A stretch of 38,542 bases of DNA, taken from assembly GCA_947470005.1 (NCBI GenBank), contig CANISA010000001.1, positions 1-38,542 of the forward strand, read 5' to 3'. The notes below the pieces were generated by a model. That model had not been told where the DNA came from. It was given only the letters and a program-made list of their open reading frames with translations, and made no database searches. A program made the position numbers and the translations under genes. This DNA comes from Legionellaceae bacterium. GTDB lineage: Bacteria > Pseudomonadota > Gammaproteobacteria > Legionellales > Legionellaceae. This document shows positions 1 to 9,504 of this stretch, one piece after another. How positions within the stretch are numbered: the first letter of the stretch is position 1; every line of letters begins with the position of its first letter.

Positions 1-171
1 AAAATATCCAACAATGCCACCTATTGTTTTTTGATTCTCCTGAGCATAAATAGTGTGCATTTTGGGTCCGCCTATAAAGCCAGTAAGTCTTTCAAGACAG
101 GCCATTAAGCCTTGGTTCATTTCCGTACTAAATTTTTCATTTGGTGTTGTTGTGAAATCAATTTTAAGCAT
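1..171 (-). CDS. GNAT-family N-acetyltransferase, N-terminal fragment (runs off window)
   Basis: An open frame of 57 codons begins with ATG at 171 and continues without a stop past position 1, so only the N-terminus is visible. The pattern GL(x)nG followed by TIGGIVGYF resembles the first strands of GNAT acetyltransferases, which transfer an acetyl group from acetyl-CoA to an amine; the substrate cannot be inferred. No strong Shine-Dalgarno sequence precedes the ATG. It lies downstream of the transfer operon on the same strand, after the hemerythrin-like gene, so it is probably ICE cargo. The acetyl-CoA-binding motif would lie outside the window, so the family call is provisional. Confidence 0.5.
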   Translation of the reverse strand, partial: MLKIDFTTTPNEKFSTEMNQGLMACLERLTGFIGGPKMHTIYAQENQKTIGGIVGYF

Positions 172-210
172 AAATAATCCGTTATATTTTAAAGCAGCAA
201 TGTTCGTTAT

Positions 211-879
211 CTAAAGAGTAAAAGATACTTCCAATTGTTCGCGCTCTGATATGTCAATAATTGATGAAATACCATTCCAAGCTTCCATAAATTTAATTGG
301 CTCTGTTCGATAAATATCGTTTAAAAAAAACGCACGGTCATCTGGATTCATATGTGGAAATAAAATCTCCATCATCTGTATCATTTGCTCTGACGTCATC
401 AGAGCATAGCTCTTGGCATCAATTTTCTGCAATAACTCTTCATTTGTATAAAGGCGCTGTAATTCCGGCATAATCACCGTTTCTTCATATATTTGATGCA
501 GCAAATTTTCAGCTTCAAAGCGCTGAATTTCCAGATAAAATTGGTGGCCTAGATCTATTTTTCGAGCAACATCGGTTTCTTCAAGAATGCTCATTAATAG
601 TTGATTCAATTTTTCAAAAGTATCTTCATGAGCATCATGATCGGCTTCAGTTTTCTCATGTACCAGAGAATCTTTATCCCTTAATAGTGCATGAATGCTA
701 TCATTCTCGTGTGATGCATGCCCATGCATCAGTGCAATGATTTCAGAAAATTGTTCTTTAATACGATTCACATTCTCATCTAAGCTAAAGTCGATTTTTG
801 CAACCTCAGCACTAAAAGAAGACAACATAAATGATACATATTTATGCTCACGGTAAAGTCTATATCTAAATTGACTCAT
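211..879 (-). CDS. Hemerythrin-like (HHE) cation-binding domain protein
   Basis: A 222-aa soluble protein, almost wholly alpha-helical, with no signal peptide or membrane segment. His/Glu clusters spaced as in a four-helix metal-binding bundle are visible: HGHASHEND at about residues 52-60, HDAHED at 81-86, and NLLHQIYEE at 125-133. In the HHE family such residues hold a di-iron or other metal centre that senses or binds O2, NO or iron. I chose ATG at 879 because AAGG sits 8 nt upstream; a TTG ten codons earlier (909) is open but has a poorer ribosome site. It follows the relaxosome gene on the same strand and is not a known conjugation gene, so it is probably cargo, perhaps for oxidative or nitrosative stress (inference). 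Confidence 0.75.
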   Translation of the reverse strand: MSQFRYRLYREHKYVSFMLSSFSAEVAKIDFSLDENVNRIKEQFSEIIALMHGHASHENDSIHALLRDKDSLVHEKTEADHDAHEDTFEKLNQLLMSILEETDVARKIDLGHQFYLEIQRFEAENLLHQIYEETVIMPELQRLYTNEELLQKIDAKSYALMTSEQMIQMMEILFPHMNPDDRAFFLNDIYRTEPIKFMEAWNGISSIIDISEREQLEVSFTL

Positions 880-931
880 TGAATACACCTTTTGAACTGT
901 TATTGACAATCACTCTGTTGTTTGTCTATTT

Positions 932-952
932 TTTGATATTATATTTGATATT
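932..952. repeat. Two 9-bp direct repeats TTTGATATT, 12 bp apart
   Basis: TTTGATATT occurs at 932-940 and again at 944-952 in the short AT-rich gap between the ribbon-helix-helix gene and the hemerythrin-like gene. The spacing of about one helical turn fits a protein-binding site. On the minus strand the gap also contains TATAAT (938-943), so it could be promoter sequence for the hemerythrin-like gene instead. No role is shown. Confidence 0.35.
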
Positions 953-960
953 CATGAGAC

Positions 961-1272
961 TTAACATCTTTCGTTTTTAATGCAAAGCAACTCATTGTGT
1001 TTTTTCTCGGCAGCCTGCCTCAGTTTTTCAAAATCCTCATGTGAGAATTTTAAAAACTCCGCGGCCATGTTTTTGACCAATACATTGGTTTGGATCGATA
1101 ATTGATGACAATGCTGTTCTGCATGACGAAATGCACGATTTTGATCGGCATGCTCCATACCAATTTCAATCAATTGATTCATGATGTTTGACATTGAATC
1201 GTTGCACTGTGCTGCCATTGCTGTGATTCGGTTATAGGTTCCTTTGGGTAATGTCATTGTAAATCTTGGCAT
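961..1272 (-). CDS. Ribbon-helix-helix protein, probable relaxosome accessory factor
   Basis: A 103-aa protein whose first 45 residues (MPRFTMTLPKGTYNRI then a helix-turn-helix pattern) look like a MetJ/Arc/CopG ribbon-helix-helix DNA-binding domain. The rest is charged helix suited to oligomerisation. It directly follows traI. In F-type systems small RHH proteins such as TraY bind oriT and recruit the relaxase, so I infer an oriT-binding or autoregulatory role. The reading frame is open to an ATG at 1287 that overlaps the traI stop, but GGAGG inside those first codons lies 8 nt before the ATG at 1272, which is the better start. It does not closely resemble TraY or TraM by eye, so no symbol is given. 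Confidence 0.65.
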   Translation of the reverse strand: MPRFTMTLPKGTYNRITAMAAQCNDSMSNIMNQLIEIGMEHADQNRAFRHAEQHCHQLSIQTNVLVKNMAAEFLKFSHEDFEKLRQAAEKKHNELLCIKNERC

Positions 1273-1286
1273 ATTGCGCTCCTCCA

Positions 1287-4265
1287 TTAATAGCGTTCTA
1301 ATTCTTTATTTTTCTCAATAGGGCTCAAATTTTTATTTGGAATAGCATTCTTAAAATACTCAAGATCTTGGGATTTATAGCCAGTATCATGATCTTTGAA
1401 GCCCGCACGTTCTTCGAAATGCTTCTTTCTATCAATTACGGACTGCATTGAAATTGAATTTTTATTTTTAAATTGAGCCGCATGCATTTTTAATTGGTCC
1501 CTTGATACAATATCCAATGATGCCAATTTCTCATCTTTATTACGCTTAATGGCTGCTATCAAGTGTTCTTTATTGTCTGTCACCAACGTCATTTCGTGTA
1601 CCGCTCGAGAAATTTGCACGTAAAAATTTTTCAAGGTGGCACTGAATCGATGTTGAGATTCCATAAGCCCTACAGCATAGGCCGCATCTTTTCCTTGCAC
1701 TTTATAATTCGTTAATACATAGCCATGATCGAGATGCTTTAAAGCTAGGTGCTCCTTGGGAAGCGTCATATCCTGATTGTCTTCTAATTTAAAGCAAAGC
1801 TCTTTCTCATGAATGGCTGTAAGTGTCGCGCGTTGTCCGTTACAAATTCCTTCCTTTTTAACATTGCGATTCCATAAAACTTTATCGCCTACTTTCAGCT
1901 CTAGCGCCTGTGGACGATATATTTCTAGTATTCGTTCAAATGCGGCCGTATGTGTTTTGTATTGTGGTAAATGCTTTAAAGCAAACGAGTATGTTTTGCC
2001 TTTTTCATCGATGAGAGGCAAGATGTTGTCACGATATTGTGACTTGGATATTTGACCTACTGTGTAGTAATGTTCACGTTTGGTTTTATTCTGATGGAAA
2101 TCCTGGTTAAAACGAATCACATCGCCTTGTTGATAATATGCTACGAAGCGTTGTTGTACGGCTTCTATGGTTTTTACTTTTAATGTTTGCTGCATATAAC
2201 CCGCACCCGTTAGTGTGCCTTCATTTTCTAAGCCGCCTCTAATCAACGCGGTAATGTCAGCTCTGTCTCTATGAGTTGGTGCAAACAGTAAGGTTTCTTC
2301 ACGACGTTGGGCACTTTGTGATAACCAATAACTGGCTATCCATTTGATGCGTTCATGATGAGATTCAATCTCTTCAACATGATGTAAATTATCGATAGAC
2401 TCTTTAATTTCACCGCGCGTGGCATGAACAACCGATTGCAACGCTTGTTTGTTTTTTTGACGGACAATCTCATTCATAACGACCGTCTCAATACAATACT
2501 CCTGAGTTAAGCCAAATAGACGGCCATTATTAACGGTAGGCAGTTGTGCTTTATCTCCGACAAAAACAAGGCGAGCTTGTGTGTACTCAATCCGTTTAAT
2601 GAGCTCATGTCCTTGAGAAGAGGACAGCATAGAGGCTTCATCTACAATAAATACCGTTTTTGACAGAGCGCCACGTGCAGCAGCTTTCAATTCTTGATGC
2701 ACGATTGGAAATACATCTGAACGAATCCCAGCCTTGACTTGAAGCTCTTCTGCCGCAGAACTCGCCACTGTTATACCTCGAAGCTTAAACCCTTTGCTTT
2801 CAATTAAACTTTTAGCTTCAGCAAGCATGGCTGTCTTTGCAACTCCAGCATATCCTTGCACGGCTAAGTAACGATCTTTACTGGTCAGAATCGTTAAAAT
2901 CGCTTCTTTTTGTGATCCAGTCATTTGACAGGTACGTTGTTTATCAATTTGGTCTTGGAAAACCTGGACCTCTCGACGGCTGGCAATGGATGGCATCGTT
3001 CCTTTGTTTCGTTCTATTCGTGCAAGACTTTCTGCCTCCAGCGTCAATAACCAAGGTGTGGTCAACATGGTTTGATTGGTATCGGCACAATATGTTTCAT
3101 ACAACTGATTTGTTTTTTTCTCATGTAATATTGCATGTGTGATTGCTTCTTCAGAAACCACCGCATCATAGATAAGGCTGTGTTTTAAACTTTGTGCTTT
3201 TAATGCTCTGTCACTAAATACAGAATCCCGTTGACTCAGTGTTTCAATAGCTACTTGAACACAGGCCGCAGCGATTTCTTCTTCTGTTGGTTCTTTATCG
3301 TTCAATGAAAAGAATGATTTCAACTTGTCTTTAATCAGTGCGAAAACTGAGTTTGAAGTTTCTTTTTGTTGTGAACGATTTTGCATAAATGCTTCAGCAT
3401 CAAACCCAAGCTCGAATGCTCGTTCTTTCCATGTGTGTTTGAGTTGCGTTAAATTTTGTTCTTCCTTATTTTGACGTGTAATGAGGGCGGCTTGTGATGC
3501 GGCTTTAGCGCCTTCCCAGCCATTTTTATCCATACACCCGACAATATCTTGACGACGGGTGGAAAATTCTCGTAATAATTCCTCGGGAACGCCATTAATT
3601 TCGAATAAGCCATCGCCCACCATGCGCAATGAAAAGTTGGCAGTTTTCAAACTATTCGCTAAATGATGGCGATATAAAAGACCACAGTAATGTGCATTAT
3701 TTTGAATCTGTTCGACCACCCCATGGACGCGACGTTTATCACTGGCGAGCGATTTTACTTTACCATCACAAAAGGTTATGTTCATTGTTACACAGTGCGT
3801 ATGTAAAGCGGGTTCGTTTGCTCTAGAGCTTGGTTGTCTGAACGTGGCGGCCAATAGATTTCCCGTTTTTTGATAGTAAATTTCACCATCCCGAACAAAC
3901 CGTGCCTCAGTAAATTCAGCTTCAATCTGTGAAAGGGTATATTTCACTGCCTCATCATGAAAATGCACAAGCTCAGGAGCAGCATCAAGCCCCACTAAAA
4001 TTGAAACACTTTTGGGTGCTGAAAAGGTCATATCAAACCCTGGGCGATGCTCACCTCGATTATTTTGAAGTTTATCTCCATTAGGCAAAACACCTTCTAA
4101 AAGGCGTAGCATGGTTGTTTGTTCTACCTCATCTTTAAGATTTAAATAATCTTTACCTTTGCCTAACCATGTAATCGCTGTTGAATCCCCTTGATAATAA
4201 TTAAATGCTGCAAGGTAGTAGTCACAAGCACTTTTAGCTGATTGTAATGGTTTGATGCTTAACAT
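1287..4265 (-). CDS. traI: TraI, MOBF conjugative relaxase-helicase
   Basis: A 992-aa protein that nicks oriT, stays covalently bound to the 5' end and unwinds the transferred strand. N-terminal TrwC-type relaxase domain (about 1-300): paired tyrosines Y16-Y17 and Y23-Y24, and LHTH at 154-157. C-terminal RecD2-like helicase: Walker A GYAGVAKT at 471-478, Walker B VFIVDEAS at 538-545, GDKAQLP at 570-576. Its length is near TrwC (966 aa) rather than F TraI (1756 aa). Two residues are unusual: Gln144 stands where the first metal-ligand histidine is expected, and Ala476 replaces the last glycine of the Walker A loop. The ATG at 4265 has AGAGG upstream and lies 9 nt after traD. It is the penultimate gene of the transfer operon. 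Confidence 0.93.
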   Translation of the reverse strand: MLSIKPLQSAKSACDYYLAAFNYYQGDSTAITWLGKGKDYLNLKDEVEQTTMLRLLEGVLPNGDKLQNNRGEHRPGFDMTFSAPKSVSILVGLDAAPELVHFHDEAVKYTLSQIEAEFTEARFVRDGEIYYQKTGNLLAATFRQPSSRANEPALHTHCVTMNITFCDGKVKSLASDKRRVHGVVEQIQNNAHYCGLLYRHHLANSLKTANFSLRMVGDGLFEINGVPEELLREFSTRRQDIVGCMDKNGWEGAKAASQAALITRQNKEEQNLTQLKHTWKERAFELGFDAEAFMQNRSQQKETSNSVFALIKDKLKSFFSLNDKEPTEEEIAAACVQVAIETLSQRDSVFSDRALKAQSLKHSLIYDAVVSEEAITHAILHEKKTNQLYETYCADTNQTMLTTPWLLTLEAESLARIERNKGTMPSIASRREVQVFQDQIDKQRTCQMTGSQKEAILTILTSKDRYLAVQGYAGVAKTAMLAEAKSLIESKGFKLRGITVASSAAEELQVKAGIRSDVFPIVHQELKAAARGALSKTVFIVDEASMLSSSQGHELIKRIEYTQARLVFVGDKAQLPTVNNGRLFGLTQEYCIETVVMNEIVRQKNKQALQSVVHATRGEIKESIDNLHHVEEIESHHERIKWIASYWLSQSAQRREETLLFAPTHRDRADITALIRGGLENEGTLTGAGYMQQTLKVKTIEAVQQRFVAYYQQGDVIRFNQDFHQNKTKREHYYTVGQISKSQYRDNILPLIDEKGKTYSFALKHLPQYKTHTAAFERILEIYRPQALELKVGDKVLWNRNVKKEGICNGQRATLTAIHEKELCFKLEDNQDMTLPKEHLALKHLDHGYVLTNYKVQGKDAAYAVGLMESQHRFSATLKNFYVQISRAVHEMTLVTDNKEHLIAAIKRNKDEKLASLDIVSRDQLKMHAAQFKNKNSISMQSVIDRKKHFEERAGFKDHDTGYKSQDLEYFKNAIPNKNLSPIEKNKELERY

Positions 4266-4274
4266 AGTGACCTC

Positions 4275-6113
4275 TTAAGCTATATATTCATTAATGCAAA
4301 CTACACTATCTATTTTCGGCATCATTTTAGATTTTGAATCTGTCTCACATTTAAGCGTCATTTCTTCATTCCTATCTGTGTGCAGACTCTGCTCGGATAC
4401 CGGTATTTTTCTTGATACCAATGCTGTAGCCGCTATATCACGTTTTTGATGTTTTAATTGCAATTTAGTGACTGGATAACTGCCAGGAAGGCGTACAAAA
4501 CATGTTAAGTTTGGCAGCTCCAGAATTTCAGGGTACGAGACAATAGGGCGATTCACGCGTTGATTACCTAATGAAATCCCATCTCGCACACTGTTCGCAC
4601 CATAAGAATATTGTTCACGCGATTCATCGACATCCTCTTCCCCTAATTCACGCGACACAAGACGTGCCATGTCACTGCTTGGGCTTCTGAAGAAAAATCG
4701 AGTATTGAGTAAATCAAAAATTTCAGCGGCACCGCTGCGACCATAAACTTTTTCCAGTTGTGAGAAACTTTGCATGCCTAACAAGAAGCAGCCACCAAAT
4801 TTGCGCACTTCAGCAATGGTTTCACCTAATAAAGGAAGTTTGTGGAGGCTGGGTAATTCATCACAAATAAACCAGATACGGCGTTTTGAATCAGGCTCGA
4901 GACTTAACATTGTCAAGGATGCCATCGCTAGCCACATCGACATCAAGGGTTTTAATGATTTGTGTTGTTCACCATTGCTTGATATAAAAAGCCAACCGGA
5001 CTGTCCGTCATTCAACAAATAATCACGAATGGAAAAAGTTTTGCCTTGTAAGCCGACGAGTGATTGCAAAGATTTAAGATAGGTTGTAATAACAGAGCGA
5101 ATTGAAATGGCTGTTTTTTCGATCTTCGAGCTCACAAGTGTTGCGGCTGGTGTGCCAACAAGGTAATTCTCTAATTGAGAAAAATCACTGGTTAACAACA
5201 GTTGTAATAATTTCTCTAAAGAACGATCTTTATCGTGACGCATCTTACTTGCCGTTGATACAAATACTGTGCGTGCAGCATTCACCCAAAATGGATCAGA
5301 CTCTCCTTGCGTGGGAATAAGGCTTTCTGCCATGTTTTCCAGATCAGAATCATTTGGTGCTTCACACCACAAATCCCAGGTCGCACATCGCTCATCAAAA
5401 GGATTTAACACCACATCACTATTATCATCAAAATAATGCGGCATAAACGCACAACCTTTGTCATACACAATCACACGATCACCGCGTTGACGTAGCGTAT
5501 CTAAGATCTTCATCATCAATTGACTTTTACCAGTGCCTACGGTTCCATGGACTAACAAATGCTGTACTTCGCTGTCTTTGATCAATGGGAATCCATCGAT
5601 GCTGATATCCGAATGCATTTTGTTTTTGATGATTTGCCGTTTGACCATGTTGGAATCGGCGAGGATGCTTCCACGAATAAATTGGTTTTTTGACTGAAAC
5701 CTCCCTTTTTTAACAAAATACCAAGATAGTAATACAGCCATTGCCAATGAAACACCCAATGCCATCCAGGCGCATTGAATGATTTTATTTAAACACATAG
5801 CCGCTATCTTTGGATAATAGGAATGTGTCGTTAACGCATGTACTGATTGCTTCAAAACGCCGCCAGGGTAGGGAATGTTAAACACGTGCTCCTTTCCCAC
5901 TAACTTTAAAACAGTTGCTGCCTCATAGTCCGCCACTTGAATGAAGATTTCTTTGGGAATGAAATACCAGACCAGTGCCGCACAGATGACTACCCAACTG
6001 ATGCAATGCACAGTAAACAATGCTTTGTTGATCTGAAAGAGCATGCGTAAATTGTGAAAGGCAATTTGCCCGCCACGAGTGAAGTGTTTATGATTTGGCG
6101 TATGCGTGGTCAT
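4275..6113 (-). CDS. traD: TraD, type IV coupling protein
   Basis: A 612-aa inner-membrane hexameric ATPase that links the TraI-DNA complex to the secretion channel. Two membrane segments lie near residues 34-52 and 111-133, followed by a cytoplasmic motor domain with Walker A GTVGTGKS (190-197) and Walker B RRIWFICDELPSL (411-423). The layout is that of the VirD4/TraD/TrwB family; length is between TrwB (507) and F TraD (717). The C-terminal tail (about 560-612) is polar and probably disordered, as in F TraD where it contacts the relaxosome. The start ATG overlaps the stop of the upstream membrane-protein gene in an ATGA, so translation is probably coupled. Confidence 0.93.
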   Translation of the reverse strand: MTTHTPNHKHFTRGGQIAFHNLRMLFQINKALFTVHCISWVVICAALVWYFIPKEIFIQVADYEAATVLKLVGKEHVFNIPYPGGVLKQSVHALTTHSYYPKIAAMCLNKIIQCAWMALGVSLAMAVLLSWYFVKKGRFQSKNQFIRGSILADSNMVKRQIIKNKMHSDISIDGFPLIKDSEVQHLLVHGTVGTGKSQLMMKILDTLRQRGDRVIVYDKGCAFMPHYFDDNSDVVLNPFDERCATWDLWCEAPNDSDLENMAESLIPTQGESDPFWVNAARTVFVSTASKMRHDKDRSLEKLLQLLLTSDFSQLENYLVGTPAATLVSSKIEKTAISIRSVITTYLKSLQSLVGLQGKTFSIRDYLLNDGQSGWLFISSNGEQHKSLKPLMSMWLAMASLTMLSLEPDSKRRIWFICDELPSLHKLPLLGETIAEVRKFGGCFLLGMQSFSQLEKVYGRSGAAEIFDLLNTRFFFRSPSSDMARLVSRELGEEDVDESREQYSYGANSVRDGISLGNQRVNRPIVSYPEILELPNLTCFVRLPGSYPVTKLQLKHQKRDIAATALVSRKIPVSEQSLHTDRNEEMTLKCETDSKSKMMPKIDSVVCINEYIA

Positions 6114-6706
6114 GTGATGCTTCTTTCTGATTTTTCATTTTTGTTAAATAAAGCAGAAACCGCTTCCAATAACACCCCAACTCCGACGCGCGTTAATTCC
6201 ATGCCAATCAAAAATTGACTAGCAAGTGCCGTAAAGATGAAAGCGCCTAATGCCGCGAATAGCGTTACATCCGGATCACAAAACAACGTGCAGGGGAAGA
6301 TGAAAAAAGCAAATAACCCATAAAAAACACATGCCATTTGACGCATTTTTCGAGTTAATAATAGACCTGTTTGTAAAGAATCACGAATTTGATGCTTGAA
6401 TATCACGTAAAGTTTAATCCGTGATAACAAAAACAAACTAATGACGAAAGATGATACGATGCATCCAAGCCACATTTTGCCGATGATGGATGACTCATGC
6501 TCTGCATAACGCTGAAAATAATCTTGCCAAACGCCCATTGTGTTGATAGCCTTGGCGGCTATCAACTGCACACTCAAAAAGCTACCCCACAGTATCGTAA
6601 AAAGCTTCAGCATCTCGCTGTAATAAATCCTTGCAGGCAAGATATCTAAATCCAGTGACTTTAATGTTTTTAGATCCGCTTGAACTTGCTGCTTTAAGTG
6701 ACTCAT
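6110..6706 (-). CDS. Four-helix inner-membrane protein in the traS (entry-exclusion) position
   Basis: A 198-aa protein I do not recognise by sequence. Four hydrophobic segments are visible (about 32-52, 77-100, 122-143, 147-170), with charged N- and C-termini predicted cytoplasmic. It is locked into the operon by ATGA overlaps on both sides, between traG and traD. In the F plasmid this interval holds traS and traT; TraS is an inner-membrane protein that blocks redundant transfer by recognising the C-terminus of donor TraG. By position and topology it is a candidate entry-exclusion protein, but no sequence similarity supports this. AAGGAG precedes the start. It could instead be an extra channel component. 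Confidence 0.6.
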   Translation of the reverse strand: MSHLKQQVQADLKTLKSLDLDILPARIYYSEMLKLFTILWGSFLSVQLIAAKAINTMGVWQDYFQRYAEHESSIIGKMWLGCIVSSFVISLFLLSRIKLYVIFKHQIRDSLQTGLLLTRKMRQMACVFYGLFAFFIFPCTLFCDPDVTLFAALGAFIFTALASQFLIGMELTRVGVGVLLEAVSALFNKNEKSERSIT

Positions 6707-9504
6707 TCTTCTTTCTCCTTTTTAAGATGTAAAAATTCTAAACTACGGTCGACGGCATGCCCTGGAATAACGCCATTGGTTGCCTTGTTTTTTATATGTG
6801 CTATTGTTTGCGCGCCTTCTGCATGCAGATCCAACGACGCTTCAGCGATATGATCTGCGCCATCAATTAATCCATGACGTGCCTCTGTAATTTCATGCTG
6901 AATATTTTGCGCCAAATGATCGCCATTAGATTTTATACCGAGTTGTGGCTTTATGTTTGAATGAAGGGCGTTTGCTTCTTTCGCATAACGATCTCGTAAT
7001 TCAATATTATGTTCTAAATCATGAGATGCCTGCCGATACATTGCATCCACTTTCTCACCTTGATCTTTACTTCCAAATTCGGTCAATAACGTTTCACGTT
7101 TCTGCGCCACGAACTCACTACCTAATGTTTCAAGAGCCTGCAATGATGCCGTGTCCCCTGGGTGCGAAAATAATTGATCGCGTTTAGCGTGACCAACCTG
7201 ATTATCCACAAATTTAGGAAAAGCCTGATTCATATCCGTATTAATTTGTGCTGAATGTGATTCCACATAATGCTTGGCAGAACTGATACGTGCTGAACAA
7301 GCAAGCGATGCTTCCATATTGTGACTTGCTGTTTGTGCGTCACGTAAATCCGCACCCATTTGTTTGGAAAGGCTCGCGCTTTGGGACGCATTTTCATCAA
7401 AATGATGCGTTTGTGTAAAATGCTGCACATGATTTAATGCGGAATTAAAATCACGCGCAACTCTCGCGGATACGCCACTATCTGTACCCTCATGATAGCG
7501 ATCTTGGCTTGTTGAAGTTCTATCAAATCGACCATGAACATCGGCGCTACCATGAGCGCCTATGGTGACTTTAGCGAGCGTGCCTAAGATACTACGATCG
7601 CTTGAAACACCTGCCTGCCAATGAGCACCCGCGCCAGTTAAGTGAGCTAGCGCGTCCTCTTGACTCACGCCCAAACGTTTTGCGACATCATTGGAAATAT
7701 TAGTCATGGTTGATAATGCTTGACTGTATTGGCTAGATTCACTGTCTGAAACTCCCGTGCCGAAACGCATGTCATGACCTTGCAGTTTAGATAATTGCAC
7801 TGCTCGATGAGCAAAATTGGAAAGTGACGTTTGATAATGCGTGCTTTCATTCTGCGTGGCTTGTTTTGACTCTTCAAAAGCTTGATTCAGTGAGCCACTT
7901 AAAGCTTTAGCAGTATTGATGGATACAGCACCTCTAGTCATCCCGGGTGAGACATCAAATACTGTATCACCACTGGCGGTGTGTGTTTTAATCACGCCTG
8001 TTGCTAATTGTTCGCTTCGCATGCCATGCATGTGTGTCCAATTATTATCATGCTTATTAGCTGAGAAGGAATTCGCATTCGTATTATAAAAGCCAGTCTG
8101 TCCGAAGCTAAAACTCGCACTCGCCGCATCATTAGCCACACTCATGGCAGAACCTTGTAAATGGCCGGTCATGCTGGTTGCCAAGTTGCTAAAGGCATCA
8201 CTTAAGTTCGACACCAATCCCTTCGCCAAGAAAGGGATCATCAACATTAAATAACCGGCTACACCTGATAAATCCGCATGGAGTTCATCGATTTTATCGA
8301 TATTGACCATGGTGATACCGCCATATTGAGAGGATTGACTACTTCCATACATCGTCATTGCCGCATTAAGAATAGCAAACAACACCGGCCAAAATTGCAA
8401 CGAGATAAAAAACTGTAAATAGCCCCTAAAAATTGCCACGCCATTCGGAAGCGTCGACATGGCAATGATGACAGGAAATATCCCAAACAATAAAACGGTT
8501 AAGAGTGTGTGCAGAATTGGCAGCGACCACGCTGCTTTTTGACCCATGATGGCCCACGACCAACGGTGTTGCACTTGCGATTTCGTCACCTGATTATTCA
8601 CAACCCCCGCGGTGCTATCGGTAAACGCTTGGTAATCTTTAATCCCATCACCGACAGCATTTATCATCATGGATTGTAGAAAAATGTCAGCGGATGTATC
8701 AGTCATCTTCTGATAATAGTCAAAACTGGATTGAAGGTGCGTGTCAAATAGCTTTTCATAGTTACTTTGACGTGCATGACTAAACAAATTAATACCAAAA
8801 AAGGTGTACGCTTTTTTAATCTCCGCATTTAATTTCGCGCGCAGACTATACCCACCACTCCGACTTGCTGCTGTTTGGCAAGTAACGCTCATGCCATTCA
8901 CCGCTGTTCTTCGCAAAGGGGAGGCGTCTTTACTGATTAAATCCCAAATGTTTTTGCTGGTACTTAAATCACTGACACTGTATTTGTGATTCAGGCGAAT
9001 ATCGCCCACCACACAATTACGCAGGTATTCATTCATTTCCGCTTTAAGTTGTGGATCCATGATGCGAAAATCACGGGACGCCTGAATGATTTTCGAACCA
9101 AAAAGACTGCCTGTTTTGGTATAGGTCAAATCATCGGGTAACGACAGCAGTGAATCATAACTCTCAGCTAATCCAACACCTACTGTGGTAATCAAACTCG
9201 CGGTCACCGCAAACACCACCGGCACATTTGCCACGGGAATCGAGCGTTGTGCAGAAATATCATAAATTTCCACCAGTGTTTTGGGTGTAATCACCAATTG
9301 CAACACCAGCACGTACCCCATGACCCATTTAGCGTAGATCATCGGGTCACGTTGTTTAATATAGCCAACGGATGCCATGATGATGCCCATGAGAGCAGTT
9401 AATTTTAAAAAACTTGAAAAAAACGACTGCCCCATCATGGCAGCTACGGCATTCAATAGTTGTTGATACAACTCACCAAACCCTAATACGTGAATAGTAA
9501 TCAT
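6703..9504 (-). CDS. traG: TraG, mating-pair formation and stabilisation protein
   Basis: A 933-aa protein matching the size of F TraG (938 aa). The N-terminal half has several hydrophobic segments (near residues 30-70, 95-115, 325-385 and 410-435) and is needed in F for pilus assembly. The C-terminal half (about 450-930) is hydrophilic and rich in Ser, Gln and His, and in F extends through the periplasm to stabilise mating pairs and carry the entry-exclusion determinant. It follows traH with an ATGA overlap and overlaps the TraS-position gene the same way. The family call rests on domain layout, length and the invariant traH-traG order. Confidence 0.9.
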   Translation of the reverse strand: MITIHVLGFGELYQQLLNAVAAMMGQSFFSSFLKLTALMGIIMASVGYIKQRDPMIYAKWVMGYVLVLQLVITPKTLVEIYDISAQRSIPVANVPVVFAVTASLITTVGVGLAESYDSLLSLPDDLTYTKTGSLFGSKIIQASRDFRIMDPQLKAEMNEYLRNCVVGDIRLNHKYSVSDLSTSKNIWDLISKDASPLRRTAVNGMSVTCQTAASRSGGYSLRAKLNAEIKKAYTFFGINLFSHARQSNYEKLFDTHLQSSFDYYQKMTDTSADIFLQSMMINAVGDGIKDYQAFTDSTAGVVNNQVTKSQVQHRWSWAIMGQKAAWSLPILHTLLTVLLFGIFPVIIAMSTLPNGVAIFRGYLQFFISLQFWPVLFAILNAAMTMYGSSQSSQYGGITMVNIDKIDELHADLSGVAGYLMLMIPFLAKGLVSNLSDAFSNLATSMTGHLQGSAMSVANDAASASFSFGQTGFYNTNANSFSANKHDNNWTHMHGMRSEQLATGVIKTHTASGDTVFDVSPGMTRGAVSINTAKALSGSLNQAFEESKQATQNESTHYQTSLSNFAHRAVQLSKLQGHDMRFGTGVSDSESSQYSQALSTMTNISNDVAKRLGVSQEDALAHLTGAGAHWQAGVSSDRSILGTLAKVTIGAHGSADVHGRFDRTSTSQDRYHEGTDSGVSARVARDFNSALNHVQHFTQTHHFDENASQSASLSKQMGADLRDAQTASHNMEASLACSARISSAKHYVESHSAQINTDMNQAFPKFVDNQVGHAKRDQLFSHPGDTASLQALETLGSEFVAQKRETLLTEFGSKDQGEKVDAMYRQASHDLEHNIELRDRYAKEANALHSNIKPQLGIKSNGDHLAQNIQHEITEARHGLIDGADHIAEASLDLHAEGAQTIAHIKNKATNGVIPGHAVDRSLEFLHLKKEKEE

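Noticed and set aside
932..952. oriT of the ICE
   Set aside because: Only two short direct repeats are seen. There is no inverted repeat or recognisable nick site, so it is listed as a repeat only.
1813..3826. Several 65-101-codon open frames on the plus strand inside traI
   Set aside because: They lie opposite a clearly conserved coding gene, lack ribosome sites and have no recognisable content.
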